Assembly: GCA_029948255.1 (NCBI GenBank)
Contig: JALIZF010001869.1
Location: forward strand, 930,001 to 994,000
Length of the DNA: 64,000 nt
From: Telmatactis stephensoni
Taxonomy: Eukaryota; Cnidaria; Anthozoa; Actiniaria; Isophelliidae
Direction: 5' to 3'
Position 1 is the stretch's first letter. Every line of letters begins with the position of its first letter. The notes beneath the pieces are model-generated. The model was given only the letters and a program-made list of their open reading frames with translations. It did not search any database and had not been told where the DNA came from. Positions 12,701 through 24,746 of the stretch are shown here, piece after piece. The position numbers and the translations under genes are program-made.

Positions 12701-15646
12701 CGTCTCAGTCTTTCATACTCAGGAATTCCCTTCCATGTAAAGAACAGGTCCCAAGTAAATCCACCTCTCTCGTAAATCACATCCGAGGTTTTATAACTAA
12801 AGTCATCAGCTTCAATGACTTCAATAACTGGACACACGACGTTTCGTTTGTCTTCTGCGATTCGTGCTAACAGTGGCTCCAACCAACCAGGCGTCGCTTC
12901 GCAGTGGGAGTCAAGGAACGTAAGTACCTCGCCTTTGGCCACCGCGGCTCCTTTCAAACGTGCTGGAACTAGGCCTAGTCTGCTGGGCATGCGTATTACT
13001 TTGACTTTGTCAAATCGTGAAAGATGTTCCAGTAAGGGTTCTTTTAGATTATCTAGGGTTATAGAAAGATAGAATTATAGGGATGTGACCTAATTGATGA
13101 TAATGCATGGCAAATGATGATGATGATAATGATGTTCTTACACTTAGGGGGTGTTTACATGACACTAGGATCATCCTAGCACTAGAATCATCCTACCTGC
13201 AATACATTTACTGCATTCTGTTTACATGGAAATTGGTGTCTTCACTTCGGGTACTAGCTAGGATCATCCTACTAAACAGAATGCAGTAAATGTAAAGCAG
13301 GTAGGATGATTCGCCTGCTAGGATGCCCCTAGTGCCATGTAAACATCCGTACTTTTTGTGTCAAACCATAAAACCCCTGCATGTATAACGCACGTTTTAA
13401 GGCAATACAATGCCCCAAGCTGCCGCCCAGCTCGCTCAGTTGGTTGAGTGCCGGTCGCGGGAGAAGGTCAGCGTTCGATTCCCGGCCGGCCAGTACTTAG
13501 GGTCTTTAAATAACTGAGGAGAACAGGTGGAGAAGGTGCGGCCTTTGTATACATCTGCATGCAAACTGACCCTCACGTCAGGTCTCGGATACGGGCCGGG
13601 TTTAACGACCGTTGGTCCCATGTCTTCATACACTTCTCTAATCATATTCTGGCTCAGAAGGATGTGAAAGAACCCACACTACTATACTCAAGAAGAGTAC
13701 GGAGATCAATGTGGTCTGTCCATTCTATCTACTAATATATGAAGCGCATTTGAATATTCACAAAGAAAATGTGCTATACAGCTGAAAATGTTTTTAACTT
13801 TGAACACACTTTCGGAAATCCATGTAGGAGGAAGGAAGTCTTGTCCCCGTCGTCTTTGTCGCTCTATTCACGAAAAAAGCCCTGGATTCCAGAAGATATA
13901 ACAATGAATATGTTTGTATACTTACCATACTCACTGAAGTCATCAACTAGTATGATATCAGCAATAAGGTGAGATGGGGACTCATTGAGTACACTATGTA
14001 CAGTACGTAGAAGAACACTTAGTGCTTCATTATGGAAGCAAATAATAACACTAGTCGTTGGCAGCTTCTTGGGGTATAAACCATGCTTCTTCTTGCACCT
14101 GAAATACGAAAAAGCTTTCAAATAAGTAATCGTCTTGTTAAGTGTGCTATCAGTCAATCCAACATGTTCTACAATCGAAATTCTCATTCGGCATTTTAAT
14201 TAATGCCACTTTTAACTAACGTCAAATTGGCCGCGTCTTTTTCCCAGGTCAAAATAGGCGTTTCAAGAAATCGGAGCTAATAGAAAGATTAAGCATCACG
14301 TAAACGGGAAACGGCAGACGGCAGGGAGAACCACGTGACTTTCTTTTTCGCGCATAGCGCGGCGCGTTTTGCACTTAAATGTGAGAGTAACTTCTAGCGT
14401 TAACGTCCTACTTGAAATGACTCGGATTTGCGTTAAAACGGCAACCGCCAGACGTAAAAAAAAAAAAAAAAAACCCGATGTCCCGTGATCCACGTTGCCG
14501 TCTGCCATTTCCCGCCTACACGATGCTTAATCTCTCTAATGTGAGACACAACTTGGGTATCCTGGTTTCAGAGGCTTTTCTAGTAGTAGTTGTTGTTGTT
14601 GTTATTGTTGTCGTTGTTGTTTTTTCTTATTTTTTCTGTCATTTCAAAAGCCATACAGATTACGTTCTTACTTATCATGTTAATTACAACATGATGTTCA
14701 AAGTCAGTACATAAAAGTATGACAAGCTATGATGTATGCGTATACTTTATGTTGATCAATCTTCCAGTCAGCATCGCGGAAGATTTTCTTATGTTATCTT
14801 TCTTGTTTTATCTCTGAGTGATTTCTCGCGACTTATTTTTAGCCACCTCAAAAATTTGAACAGAATTTATTTTCCAAGGTAATATATAATTTTGTTTTAG
14901 TCGGAGGAATTTGTTTATGTATGTTATTTAAATTTGTGTTTCATCAAAGTATAGCACTTTGAGGAATCATTTAGAGCAAATTTCGCATAACTGTGAATCG
15001 GACCGCGCCGTAACCATGACCGTGTCAGTGCCGTGTCGTCTATAAAGACATTCGAAATTTCAGCCGTAACCGTGCCGTGACCATGTAGTGCCGCCGTTTT
15101 CACACTCATACGAAATCTGCTCTAGATCTTTACACGATCTCACATGGAGGTCACACATGTCACGGTCCTAACACGGTCACATCACGATTTTGATCTGTAC
15201 GCGAATAACGACTAGTGTATATATAATGATATATTTATTTAAACTTACTTGGGTCCTCGCACATCCTTGAGCTTCCTATCCAACGATATCCGATCACTTA
15301 AAATCATATTAAATGAATGATTATTGAAGACCTTTTCAGATGCCTCTTTAAGACTGTCAGGTAGAAACGCAGGCTCTCCCATTTCTCCCAGGCCAGGCGT
15401 TACATCGAACGCTTCATAGCGACCTGTCCTAAAATCATGTCTGTTATTAACCTTTGGACGAATCTTTGTTGAACTACGTCGGTCTAGTGGTATATTTGGA
15501 ACAATGTTCTCTGAATCAAAGAAGCTGTATTGTGAATTTAAAAATGTTAAAAATAGTAAAAAGTCAACGGAGATCCAGAATACGGATGTGAGGATAAAAA
15601 CTTGAATTAAAAGTCTGTTCTGTCTGGCATTTCGCGAGGAAGACAT
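9781..15646 (-). CDS. Polypeptide N-acetylgalactosaminyltransferase (GALNT family)
   Basis: Eight minus-strand exons: 15249-15646 (ATG at 15646), 13926-14098, 12674-13052, 12151-12268, 11503-11832, 11063-11167, 10360-10506 and 9781-9933 (TAA). All have GT..AG borders and matching phases, giving about 600 residues, usual for the family. The enzyme starts mucin-type O-glycosylation in the Golgi by moving GalNAc from UDP-GalNAc to Ser/Thr. The protein has a short cytosolic tail, one membrane segment (about residues 11-35, type II), a stem, and the GT-A domain with [14 protein letters not shown], the metal-binding DSH of TFLDSHCE, and the [11 protein letters not shown] segment of the Gal/GalNAc region. 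A C-terminal ricin-type lectin domain follows, with CHGMGGNQ, a CLDS repeat, [10 protein letters not shown] and a final NCLDL/TQSW repeat. Introns hold three MITEs and a SINE. The subtype is not assigned. Confidence 0.95.
13149..13348. mobile_element. Foldback MITE in a GALNT intron
   Basis: About 200 bp with inverted ends TGTTTACATGACACTAG (left) and CTAGTGCCATGTAAACA (right) and a second internal pair, ATTTACTGCATTCTGTTTA / TAAACAGAATGCAGTAAAT. It also carries several GGATCATCCTA-type words. No open frame. Confidence 0.75.
13421..13725 (+). mobile_element. tRNA-headed SINE in a GALNT intron
   Basis: The head has a tRNA-like A box (GCTCAGTTGGTTGAG, near 13434) and a B box (GTTCGATTCC, near 13473) at internal pol III promoter spacing. 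The body runs through GAGGAGAACAGGTGGAGAAG and ends with TGTGAAAGAACCCACACTAC and an AAGAGTACGG word. The tail half resembles the shared 3' domain of several invertebrate SINE families (recognition from memory, not verified). Confidence 0.65.
14276..14545. mobile_element. Foldback MITE in the first GALNT intron
   Basis: Inverted arms: AGATTAAGCATC with CGGGAAACGGCAGACGG on the left, CCGTCTGCCATTTCCCG with GATGCTTAATCTCT on the right. A 19-base A run (14457-14475) sits inside. No coding capacity. Confidence 0.7.
14972..15124. mobile_element. Short MITE in the first GALNT intron
   Basis: Inverted ends TAGAGCAAATTTCG and CGAAATCTGCTCTA enclose about 125 bp rich in CCGTGCCGT/CCATGACCGTG words that also partly mirror each other. 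Confidence 0.6.
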
Positions 15647-18626
15647 TTTTGAAGAAATTCAGGATAAAATATTTCGGTGAATTGAGGCTGGTCAGACAAA
15701 AGCACTATAGCGGATTGACCTATATCTCCTGTCAACTTGTTTGTCCGTCTTTCTTGAAAAGAGCTTTTAAGTGAACACCTTTCAAACATTGTTAAAGGCC
15801 ATTTTCTAACACACAATTGCTTGTTAAAATTTCCAGATTTTTTCCTTTGTATCCAAAGTTAAAGATACGTCATTGAAACTGTCCACTGGGATTCACTGCT
15901 TGTTCTTTTGGACATAAATAACAATAGTTTTACAGGGACTGTAACTGGTGACCAAGAAACACAACAGCTGGTGGCACACCACTTATAGAGGGATTAGGAC
16001 CCATTATAATGTACCATATATGAAGGACCTACCGGGATTGCACGCAGCCTGTTTGTGGTCAAAATAATAGACCTTTTCTCCCATGAGAAATGAAATCTTT
16101 TGTCATTCAAAAACTTTCTGTTGTACTTGCCCACAAACATGGCTGCCATGAAATCCTTCTATATCCATTACACTGCATGGATAATGTTCTTAATGCTTTC
16201 AAGATAGTATGCAATATTTGCGACTGTAGTACAAAGATACACTTAAACTTTTTTCAAGAAAATTAGGAACTCAGGGAAAGATACAGGAATCCCGGTATAA
16301 TGCTTCACAAACTGCGATGGGAAAACTTTGTCTTTGAAAGTATTAACAATATTTTAACGCGAATTACAGATTTTATTTCTTCTACAATGGAGAACCGAGT
16401 TAGAACTGTGGGAAATTTCATTTTTTGGCAAATTTCCATAGACCATAAATTGGTAAAACGGTTAGAAATTCTGTCCATTAGAAATTTGCTGGAAATGTGT
16501 AAATTTAATTTTTTTTTTCAAATTAACAGAATCTTGGAAATTCTACGTCTTCCAGTGCAACCGTTAGAAACAGAAATTCGTTAGAATTTTAATTTCTAAA
16601 TAGATAGTAAAAAAATTCGAGTGACAGAGAAGAAAATATTTCGTAAAAATTGACATGCATGCCCCTTCATTGTAGCCATAATTAAAGTCCACAGTAACCA
16701 ATAAGCGACCTATGAAATGAGAAGTCAATCCGTTTTGTACCCTCAGCGGCCCCGCCCTCATCGCACTTGAGCTTGCAATATCCGGTGAACGGAAAACTGA
16801 TAGATCTAGTTATACAATGGTTTCGAGTGGAATACCCTGGATATCCACGGAATACCACGAGAAACCATTGTATGATTATTTTATCCCACCCAATAGAAAA
16901 TATAGCCAATTACTTTAATGTATCATAGGAAGAGACAGTTGAATACCGTCGAATATACAACGGTTTTCCTGCTTTCTGATTGGCTGTACTTTCAATGGTG
17001 TGGGATAAATATTGGTTGCAGTCATACCTATATATAGGCTCAGATTTCAGCCGTCAGGGATTCGTGCGCCCGCGATACTAATCCCACAAAGCATTGTCGT
17101 GAATTACAATGTAAACAATCATCAAAAGATATTTTAGTGATTTAAAAATATAATTTATTGCAATCTTGATTTTCACATACAAAATGGAAAGGAAAAATTG
17201 AATGATTATGTTTTTAAAGGTCCATTTTTCAATATTTCAATTGAGTGATAACAAACAAAGCATCAAGAAAGAAGAATTAGAGGAAAAACTGTTGTAATTA
17301 TTATTCTATTTCCCATTCCATAAGACGTAATTTTCGCTCTTTTGCACTGGGTAGGTCGCTCAACTAGCGCGGTGTGTGAGCGACTAACACAGGAAGCCCA
17401 AGTGAGGAGCGAACAGACCAACTTATGGTACATGCACTCTACTTTAAAGTGTACTCTGCAATCACTCGTCATCCAAAATATTGAAACAGTGGGCCTTTAA
17501 ATTCTTACTTAAACTAATCAAAGTCTTTTAAGATAGAAAAACAATTAACAAGCAATTGACATTGAAAAAATATAAGCTATAGATATATAGTGATATAAAC
17601 TTTTAACATATAACAAGAAATTATTTTGCCAAACTTGCAAAAACTTATTTCAAGATAAAAGGACACCATGCAGGGCAAATAGCGAGCAGCAAACACTGAT
17701 AGCTACGGATGGACATGTAATTCAAAGCAGTCATAGATACATTTGTATAAAGATTTGTACCAAATTTTGTAGTGGATATGGAAACAGATTTTTCCCCAAG
17801 GGGGAGGGGGAGAGACTCCCATATTTCAAAGCATTGGGAATGTTCATAAGTCATGCCTTTTAGATGTTCAAATAAGTAATTTAAAAATTTACATTTTCAT
17901 TAAATGGGTATTTTTAGGGACTAAAATTGAAAAGCCACACCCAATGCAAAATGACTTCTGGTATCTTTCAGGGTTGTTTTTGAAAATTTTGGGTGAGCAT
18001 CTCCCTAAGGTATACATTGTACGGGAGTCTTCTTCCTAGCTGTCACAGTCATGCAAAAATTGCTCCGATGTAAGAATGAGCAGAATTCTAATTTAATTCA
18101 GTATAACTTGATGAGAATGTATATATTGCATATTTCCAAATAACATTGATTTTCATAAATAATTATTGCTATTCATAAAACTTACATATATTGTATTGAT
18201 TCTAATAACTTTCAATATTGCATTCCTTGAGTGATAAGCCTGCCATCAGCCTCTTCCTGCTTGCCTGTCTTTCTGCCTAAAGTAATCTGACCACATTTCT
18301 AGGATAAAAAAATTATTGTGCTCTGGCAGGAGATAATCATTAAATCATTATTAATAATTTTGTTCAAATTTCATTTCCTTGGATATAAATTAGGATCTAT
18401 AGAGTAGTTTGATTTGTAAAAATGCATATATACTAGTACATGTAAGTGTTTGCCAACTAATTTGTGACTAATATTGTCATGTCACACTTTAAATATTATT
18501 GTGCTGATAAAGACTATACTGATGGCAGTTGAAGATTTGATGCTGTTGTTTGCAAATCAAACTATAGATCACTCAAATCTTAGGAGTAAACAATAATTTT
18601 TTCTGTCACAATATTTACATACTTGG
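15647..18626. other. Intergenic between GALNT start and the zinc-finger gene stop
   Basis: Nearly 3 kb with no supported coding region. It should hold the GALNT 5' UTR and promoter just above 15646 and the zinc-finger 3' UTR just below 18627. A weak hairpin (ATACAATGGTTTC / GAAACCATTGTAT) lies at about 16813-16873. The rest is AT-rich with no other structure noticed. Confidence 0.45.
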
Positions 18627-20312
18627 TCATTCCCCTGAGTGGAGCTGCAAATGATATTTATATATCATTGTCCTTGTAAATGTCCTTTGGCAAATTTCAC
18701 ATCTGTGTGGCCTTTTCCCTGCATGTATCAATAGGTGAGTGCTCAGCTGCTGTTTGCTAATAAATGTCTTATAGCAAATCTTACATTTATGTGGTCTAGT
18801 TTGTTGGCTATGGTAGATTTTCATGTGTTTGACAAGTCTATCTATCCGTATAAAGGTCTTATTACAGATTTCGCATTTCTGTGGGTTGGGTTCTGCATGT
18901 GACAGCATGTGTTTAGAAATATAAGATTTTCTTTGAAATGCCTTATCACAAATGCTACATTTATGTGGTCTTTGTCCACTGTGTGTCATCAAGTGGCCAA
19001 CAAGACTTTCTTTTCGTGCGAAACTCTTATCACAAACATCACATTTATGGGGTTTTTCTCTGGTGTGGATTCCTTTTATATGCCTTTTAAGGCCTCTTTC
19101 ATTTGCAAAACTTGCACCACATTCATCACATTTGGCATTTGGTCTTTCTCCAGTGTGTACAGCCAAGTGTTCTTTAAGAGTCTGTTTTGACATAAATCCC
19201 TTACTGCAGTATTCACATTGATGTGGCTTTTGTCCAGTATGGGCAGAAATCACATGTCTGGAAAGATCTCCTTTTCTTATAAATTTCTTTTCACAAAGAA
19301 GACATCCATAAGGTCTTTCTCCAGTGTGTTTCCCCATTACATGAGTGGTGAGAATGCTTTTACTTGCAAATGCTCTATCGCAGTACGTGCATTTATGTGG
19401 TTTTTCTCCAGTGTGCGTTTTCATGTGAATAAAAAGTTTTGATTTTTTTGGGAATGATTTATCACAGTGTTCACATTTATGTGGTCGTTCTCCAGTATGG
19501 CTCCTTGTGTGCTCAACAAGCTCACCCTTCCTTTTGAATGCACTATTACAAACATCACACTTATGTGGTCTTTCTTCACTATGTATTTTTAAGTGTTGCA
19601 AAAGATCTCCATTTTTTATAAATTTCTTGTTACAGAAATTGCATTCATAAGGTCTTTCTCCTGTGTGTATCCGCATGTGTTCAACCAAGCGATGTTGGAT
19701 TGCAAATGACTTTTCACAAACTGAACACCTATGTGGTCTAACATCATGCATTCTAAGAATATGCACTCTCAAATTACCAGCTTGAGAAAATCTCTTATCG
19801 CAGTGTTGACACTGGAGTGGTTTCTCATTGGTATGACTTCTGATATGAGCTGCAAGCTTTGTTGTAGACTGACAGTGTTTATCACAATAAGGACAAATAA
19901 ACGGCCCTTTTTGTCTTTTCTTAGGCTTTGGATTTGTATCCTTTCCTTGCTTAACAGTGTTTGGTTGAACATTCTCGTTAATCACACCATCCATATTGCC
20001 TTGGGAATGTATTTTATCACTTCCAGAGCCGAGGCTTTGTTCACCTGAAATCACCTGTGTATGTTCAATGTGTGTTTTTATATGTTTTTTGAATGCCGAA
20101 TGACTTGTATACTCCCCATCACATATAGAACATATTAAGGTTTCATTTAATTCTGGATCAAGAGAACTAGTTGATTCTTCTTCTGAACGTCTGCTATATA
20201 GTGCTTCAATTCTTGCATCTTGAATTTCCTGTTTGATTTGTGCAAAAACAGCCTCCATGTGCTCTAGAGATTTGTTATAATTTATTTCTCTATCACGTAC
20301 AGTCTGATCCAT
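18627..20312 (-). CDS. C2H2 zinc-finger protein with 16 fingers
   Basis: One uninterrupted frame of 561 residues. I start it at ATG 20312 (MDQTVRD...); the open frame continues 5' only with a non-ATG codon. The N-terminus, about 65 residues, is helical and acidic with no KRAB, SCAN or ZAD domain visible. Finger 1 (CSICDGEY) is isolated and followed by a Lys-rich linker (NPKPKKRQKGP). Fingers 2-16 are tandem with linkers of TGERPHK/TGEKPHK type; several have non-canonical linkers (NEKPLQ, DVRPHR, EPNPQK). Some have an extra residue between the His pair (HVMGKH, HVISAH, HIKGIH, HMKIYH). The protein is presumably a nuclear sequence-specific DNA-binding protein; its target is unknown. The coding region appears intronless, and an upstream noncoding exon is possible. 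Confidence 0.9.
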   Translation of the reverse strand: MDQTVRDREINYNKSLEHMEAVFAQIKQEIQDARIEALYSRRSEEESTSSLDPELNETLICSICDGEYTSHSAFKKHIKTHIEHTQVISGEQSLGSGSDKIHSQGNMDGVINENVQPNTVKQGKDTNPKPKKRQKGPFICPYCDKHCQSTTKLAAHIRSHTNEKPLQCQHCDKRFSQAGNLRVHILRMHDVRPHRCSVCEKSFAIQHRLVEHMRIHTGERPYECNFCNKKFIKNGDLLQHLKIHSEERPHKCDVCNSAFKRKGELVEHTRSHTGERPHKCEHCDKSFPKKSKLFIHMKTHTGEKPHKCTYCDRAFASKSILTTHVMGKHTGERPYGCLLCEKKFIRKGDLSRHVISAHTGQKPHQCEYCSKGFMSKQTLKEHLAVHTGERPNAKCDECGASFANERGLKRHIKGIHTREKPHKCDVCDKSFARKESLVGHLMTHSGQRPHKCSICDKAFQRKSYISKHMLSHAEPNPQKCEICNKTFIRIDRLVKHMKIYHSQQTRPHKCKICYKTFISKQQLSTHLLIHAGKRPHRCEICQRTFTRTMIYKYHLQLHSGE

Positions 20313-20688
20313 TTTCAGCTGAAGACTGAGTGAACTGAACTCTGAAAGTCCCAAACTCTAGCAAATGGTGACACTTCTGCAATGCAGTATTGTCAGTACT
20401 GTTTATATCTGTTTCTATGGCAATAGTGCTTTAAACATCCATGGAACACTCTGTAATTTCTCACCAGTATTTTGCCTGTTTCTTTGCTGATAAATCTACA
20501 ATTCATCAAAATAACATAACACATTAATTACATGTATAATATAGATCACTAATATTGTTTTAAGAATGTCAGACCAGCTTGGTATATTCTGGTAAAACTC
20601 TCTACAAATTTATCATTACACATACACTCAGCATCACTTCAATGTTACATTAAAAAAACAGTTACGTAATGTTATAAAGACCCAAGGG

Positions 20689-20849
20689 CAGTGGCAGATC
20701 CAGGGGGTTTCGAAGGGGTCCACAGAACCCTCCCCCCTTGAAGGTTTTAAGCCATTTTTTGTCAAACATCGACCAAAGAATAGAGTATTATACACAGCTG
20801 GATTTAAGAAACGGAACCCCCCTTTGGAAAAATCCTGGATCCCCCACTG
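20689..20849. mobile_element. CAGTGGCAGATCCAGGGG-type MITE
   Basis: Ends CAGTGGCAGATCCAGGGGG and TCCTGGATCCCCCACTG are inverted over about 18 bases. This terminus resembles widespread hAT-type MITEs that start CAGTGGCGGATCC (family recollection). The flanks share AAGGG, too weak to define a duplication. 161 bp, noncoding. Confidence 0.65.
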
Positions 20850-22613
20850 AAGGGGGAAGGGGAGGGAGCAGCTAGGTTAGGCTATATGTGGGCTTGATGT
20901 GGACATTAATAAAAATGCTTCACTTAATAACTGTTGCTAGTCCATCAATATTGAGTTCATGTGCCAGTAAATTGTTGACATCAATGACATCCCTGTTTTT
21001 TAGGGAAAAAATTCCTTTTGAGATGATTCTTTAGTTCTTTGCTAACTTTTCTTATAAAGGCTGCCTTCCAAAACCAGGTTTCAATTCAAGTGAACCTTTT
21101 GGATACTCTAAACTGCAGATGGTGCTCAGATTTCAGTGTTAGAAAACAGCAGGGACACCACATTCTTTCCTGACACCATCAGCTTGTCATATTTCTTTCT
21201 TTCCTCTGTTTCTTTAACTTTAACTTTTTTATTATTATTATTATTATTATTTTATGAGGGTCCATATAGGGGTCCAGAACGGGTCCAGACTGGGGGTTCA
21301 GGGGTTCAAGGTTAATTAATGCACCATCGAATTCCTGGTATTTGGCTGCAATATTATTGTATTTACTTGATACCCTTATACCCTGATATGTTGGGTATTC
21401 TACCAATTCAATTGACGTTTTGAAAAATTTTAGCAGTACAAAATGTAGGTGTAATTGGCGCATTTGCTCCTCACATGGCTAACCTCATTAACGGACGGGA
21501 CAGCTAATCTAGCTACAGCAAAAATAATGAACTTAACTTACAAATTATGTGGCTGTTATCGGGGTTTTGATAAGATTCACTTAATTCGTGAAACAGACTT
21601 CCTTTAGCATTGTGTTCGTCTGTAAACACCAACTGAAACAAATCAAAACTATTTTAAACTTAAAAGGTCAAAAGAGTCAACGCTGATTTCAACTGGAATA
21701 CGCAACAGCCTTTCGCTGATTCTTACCTACTGAAGTAATCACTAAGTGCATGTAAGATAGCAACCGTAAATTGCTCCACAAACTTGCTCTAAAAAGAGAG
21801 AGGCTTGCCAGGTACCAAAGTTATGAAAGGAATGGCGTCTCTTTTTCGGGCTCTTGTTTACCGAGTTGTTCTCAGTCCTCCTCCCTAATCGTCCCATGAG
21901 GTCAAATGGCCCAGACCCCACCGACCCCACCCGGCTTCATCTTTTGTTCTTTCCTTGTTTCTCCGTTTTCTGTAAGCACAATGAAACGTGCTCTCTTTTG
22001 ACAGAAGTCGTGTGGACGGAAGGCCTAACAGTTGTTATTTTTCCAATTTTAATTAGTTTTTGATTTAATAATTTGGTGGTTTATCCGCTGTCATTTTGCT
22101 GACAAGAGTAATTTCAGTTTAGTTAGCTAGAATATCAAAGTATAGAATATCAAAGTAGGGAAATCCCTTTGGCTTGAAGAACAGTAGATGGTATTTACCA
22201 AGTTGTTTAGCTTAGATCGCATAAATAGAAATATCGTCGTTCTAGAGAAATTTGTTATTGTAATCGTAGAACAACTTTATTCAATAGCGATAAGAATCAA
22301 ACACCATTAAGTCTACGAAGTAAAGCAGTGTGTCACGAAACTAACTAGAAACAGTTTAACCTTGACATCTTAGGAATAATATCCTAACAAACATCATTCA
22401 TTTGCCTCCGTTTCCCATAATTGGCAATGTTTTCACGTTCAACCAATCACATTGGAAAAGGCGTCGTCCAATCTGATTGTGTTTACCAAAACACGTACCG
22501 TCCTTGCGGCTGAGGCCTGTCTCAGAGGACATTATAAAAGAGACCTACTCAAATAGATAGTTATCCATTTTAGACCTAGAACTAGACGGGTGTAAGTCCT
22601 TAAAACATAATAA
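20850..22613. other. Intergenic, no gene recognised
   Basis: No supported coding region. A (TTA)n microsatellite runs 21229-21252, followed by a GGTCCA/GGTTCA-rich patch (21252-21312). Confidence 0.4.
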
Positions 22614-22879
22614 CAGGCTCGTAACATGGTATATGGGACCAGGGATCAAGCCCCAAATTATGGCCAGGATCAGGGATCAGGGATCAGAGGCCAGGGCTCA
22701 GGGATCAAATGGGTGGGATCGATCGAGGATCAGGGACATTGGTTCAGGATCAGGGATCAGCTCAGTTTTTTGCACCAAGGATCAAGGATCAAAAATTTCT
22801 AAAAATATGGGCTCAGGGATCAAAATTTCCGTAAAAACCCGGGATCAGTGAAACGAAAATATACCATGTTACGAGCCTG
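22614..22879. mobile_element. MITE with internal GGATCA repeats
   Basis: Inverted ends CAGGCTCGTAACATGGTA and TACCATGTTACGAGCCTG, about 20 bp. TAATAA lies directly on both sides, a possible 6-bp target duplication, though it is low complexity. The interior is a loose tandem array of AGGGATCA/CAGGATCA words from about 22641 to 22850, an unusual filling for a short element. Confidence 0.75.
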
Positions 22880-24540
22880 TAATAATATATTAAAGAAAGG
22901 TTAACAGTAAATGAACTATATATCTCTTCTTATAGAGTTAAAGGTTCATCGCCAGCTCTTGTAAGGAACCTCACACGTTTGAACCTAGCAGTCCCTCGTA
23001 ACACAGTGTCGTGTCAATCAGTGGTTATCCCGATTAGTCGGGACGTTTCCCGAAGCCCGAGTCGGTTGCCTACACACACCTTATTAATTTTACACAGTTT
23101 ACATGTAATGGTACAAAATATAGGCTCAAAGGTATCATTAGATCGATTAGACCTTGCATTGACGTCTTTTTCCTTTTGTTGTAGGGTTGTTCGAAGGGCG
23201 ATTAGTGTTGCGTGGAGTCACACATATCAATCCACCGGCGATAAACCCTGTGTTGATTATTCAAAAGTAAGCCCTTCCTCTAATGACATTCAATACTTTT
23301 AATGCACACGTACAAATCTTATCTTTTAAAAATTGAAAATTATAAACTGAAGTTCCCAGATCATATGTTTTCCTTTACACATCTCTTATGCATGATTACA
23401 ACGAAAATCGTTGCATCGCGACCAGCAAATTACAAATTTTGTTTTGGGTTTTTCTGAGCCGTCAATCAGTTTTGGGGCGGAGCTTCTTTCAAATCAACCA
23501 ATCACTTAACGAGTTCGTGAAAACTCCGCCTTCATGAATGATGGACGGATCAGAAAAGACCAAAATGTTACCGACGTTGGAGGTCGCGACGGACATATTA
23601 AAAATTATAGCTCGATTAGCATCGAAATCCAGTTACTTGTTGCCAAAAATTGATCAGAACCAATTATGGTTATATGGTGAATTTAACATTAAATATTCAC
23701 CTAAATATTCTGGTGTTAAAATTTGGATTACGACTAACGAATCTGTAATTATAAGACGTTGAGCAAACAAAATTTAAAGAAAACTAAAGTATGTGCAATG
23801 ATATATTTAGCTCTAATAATAACTTAAACTATGACACTTGCATTCTGATCCCAAAAGAGTTGAATGTCAATCCCATGCATGCAGTAACAATTAACTGTCT
23901 ATTGCTTCTTTACTTCTCATCATTTTTTCAATTAAGTAAATAATTGTATTCAATTTAAATTAAATTAGATTCTTATTTTTTCTTTTGCTTATTTATTTCT
24001 CATTATATATGTTATGGCAAGTACCATCTTTTTGCACATATATTTAGCATGATTGACTGAAGGTTCGAGCACTTGAATGACAAAAACTCCTGAGTTGAAA
24101 TTAAAAATATAGCTGTTGTACAATGCTAAAATCATGTCTGTCAGAAAGTTTTAGTTGTTCGTAAATGTAGTCTTTGGCCGATGAAAGTTGAACCAAGGTG
24201 TTAATCCAAAGCAAAAATTTGGATCGAAAATGAGGTTTAGGCCTTCATTTGCTCATTTGCAGTATGTTTTCTTTATATTCAGCTTGAAAAAGCTTAATCC
24301 CAAAAAGTCTTTGTACAATCCAAAAATCCCGTTTTAAACATTTATCTTAGGACATCAGTTTTTAACCGGTCAGAAAAAGGATTTGAGTGTTAATCCTGAA
24401 CGGAAATTTGGATTAAAACTCGCACGAAGGTCTAGTTTTTGGCACTTTTCACCATTATTGCTCGTCATTGAAAAACATCTCCTCTTAATACCAATGTACT
24501 ATCTCACAGGATTCGCGAACGGCTGCGAAGAAGACTACCA
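22880..24540. other. Intergenic, no gene recognised
   Basis: No confident coding region. A 74-codon frame at 23538-23762 follows a CCAAT-like word (23498) but has no recognisable domain or convincing splice partner. AT-rich otherwise. Confidence 0.35.
24375..24500 (+). repeat. Dispersed repeat, copy 1
   Basis: Shares TTTGAGTGTTAATCC, TTTTTGGCACTTTT, CATTATT and GCTCGT/ACTCGA-type words, in the same order, with 46915-47075. No structure beyond that similarity. Confidence 0.5.
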
Positions 24541-24746
24541 TCATTACAGCAGTTTTCGATATTCTGCAAACTCGATCTGACATTCAAACGCCAACTGCGC
24601 ATGCCAATTGCCATTTTTGTTTCTGTCATGCAATCAAAACTACGAACGTTTGCCGAACGAGAGCGTGTTTTGTGGCGGAGTTCCGAAAACTGTTCGGAAA
24701 TGTTCAGAGTTTTCCAACTGAAGAAAAACGTCAATCGGCGCGGCGA

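Noticed and set aside
23538..23762. Possible first exon of a gene (74 codons, starts MMDGSEKTKML)
   Set aside because: No domain, no convincing donor or following exon, and the context is intergenic repeat.
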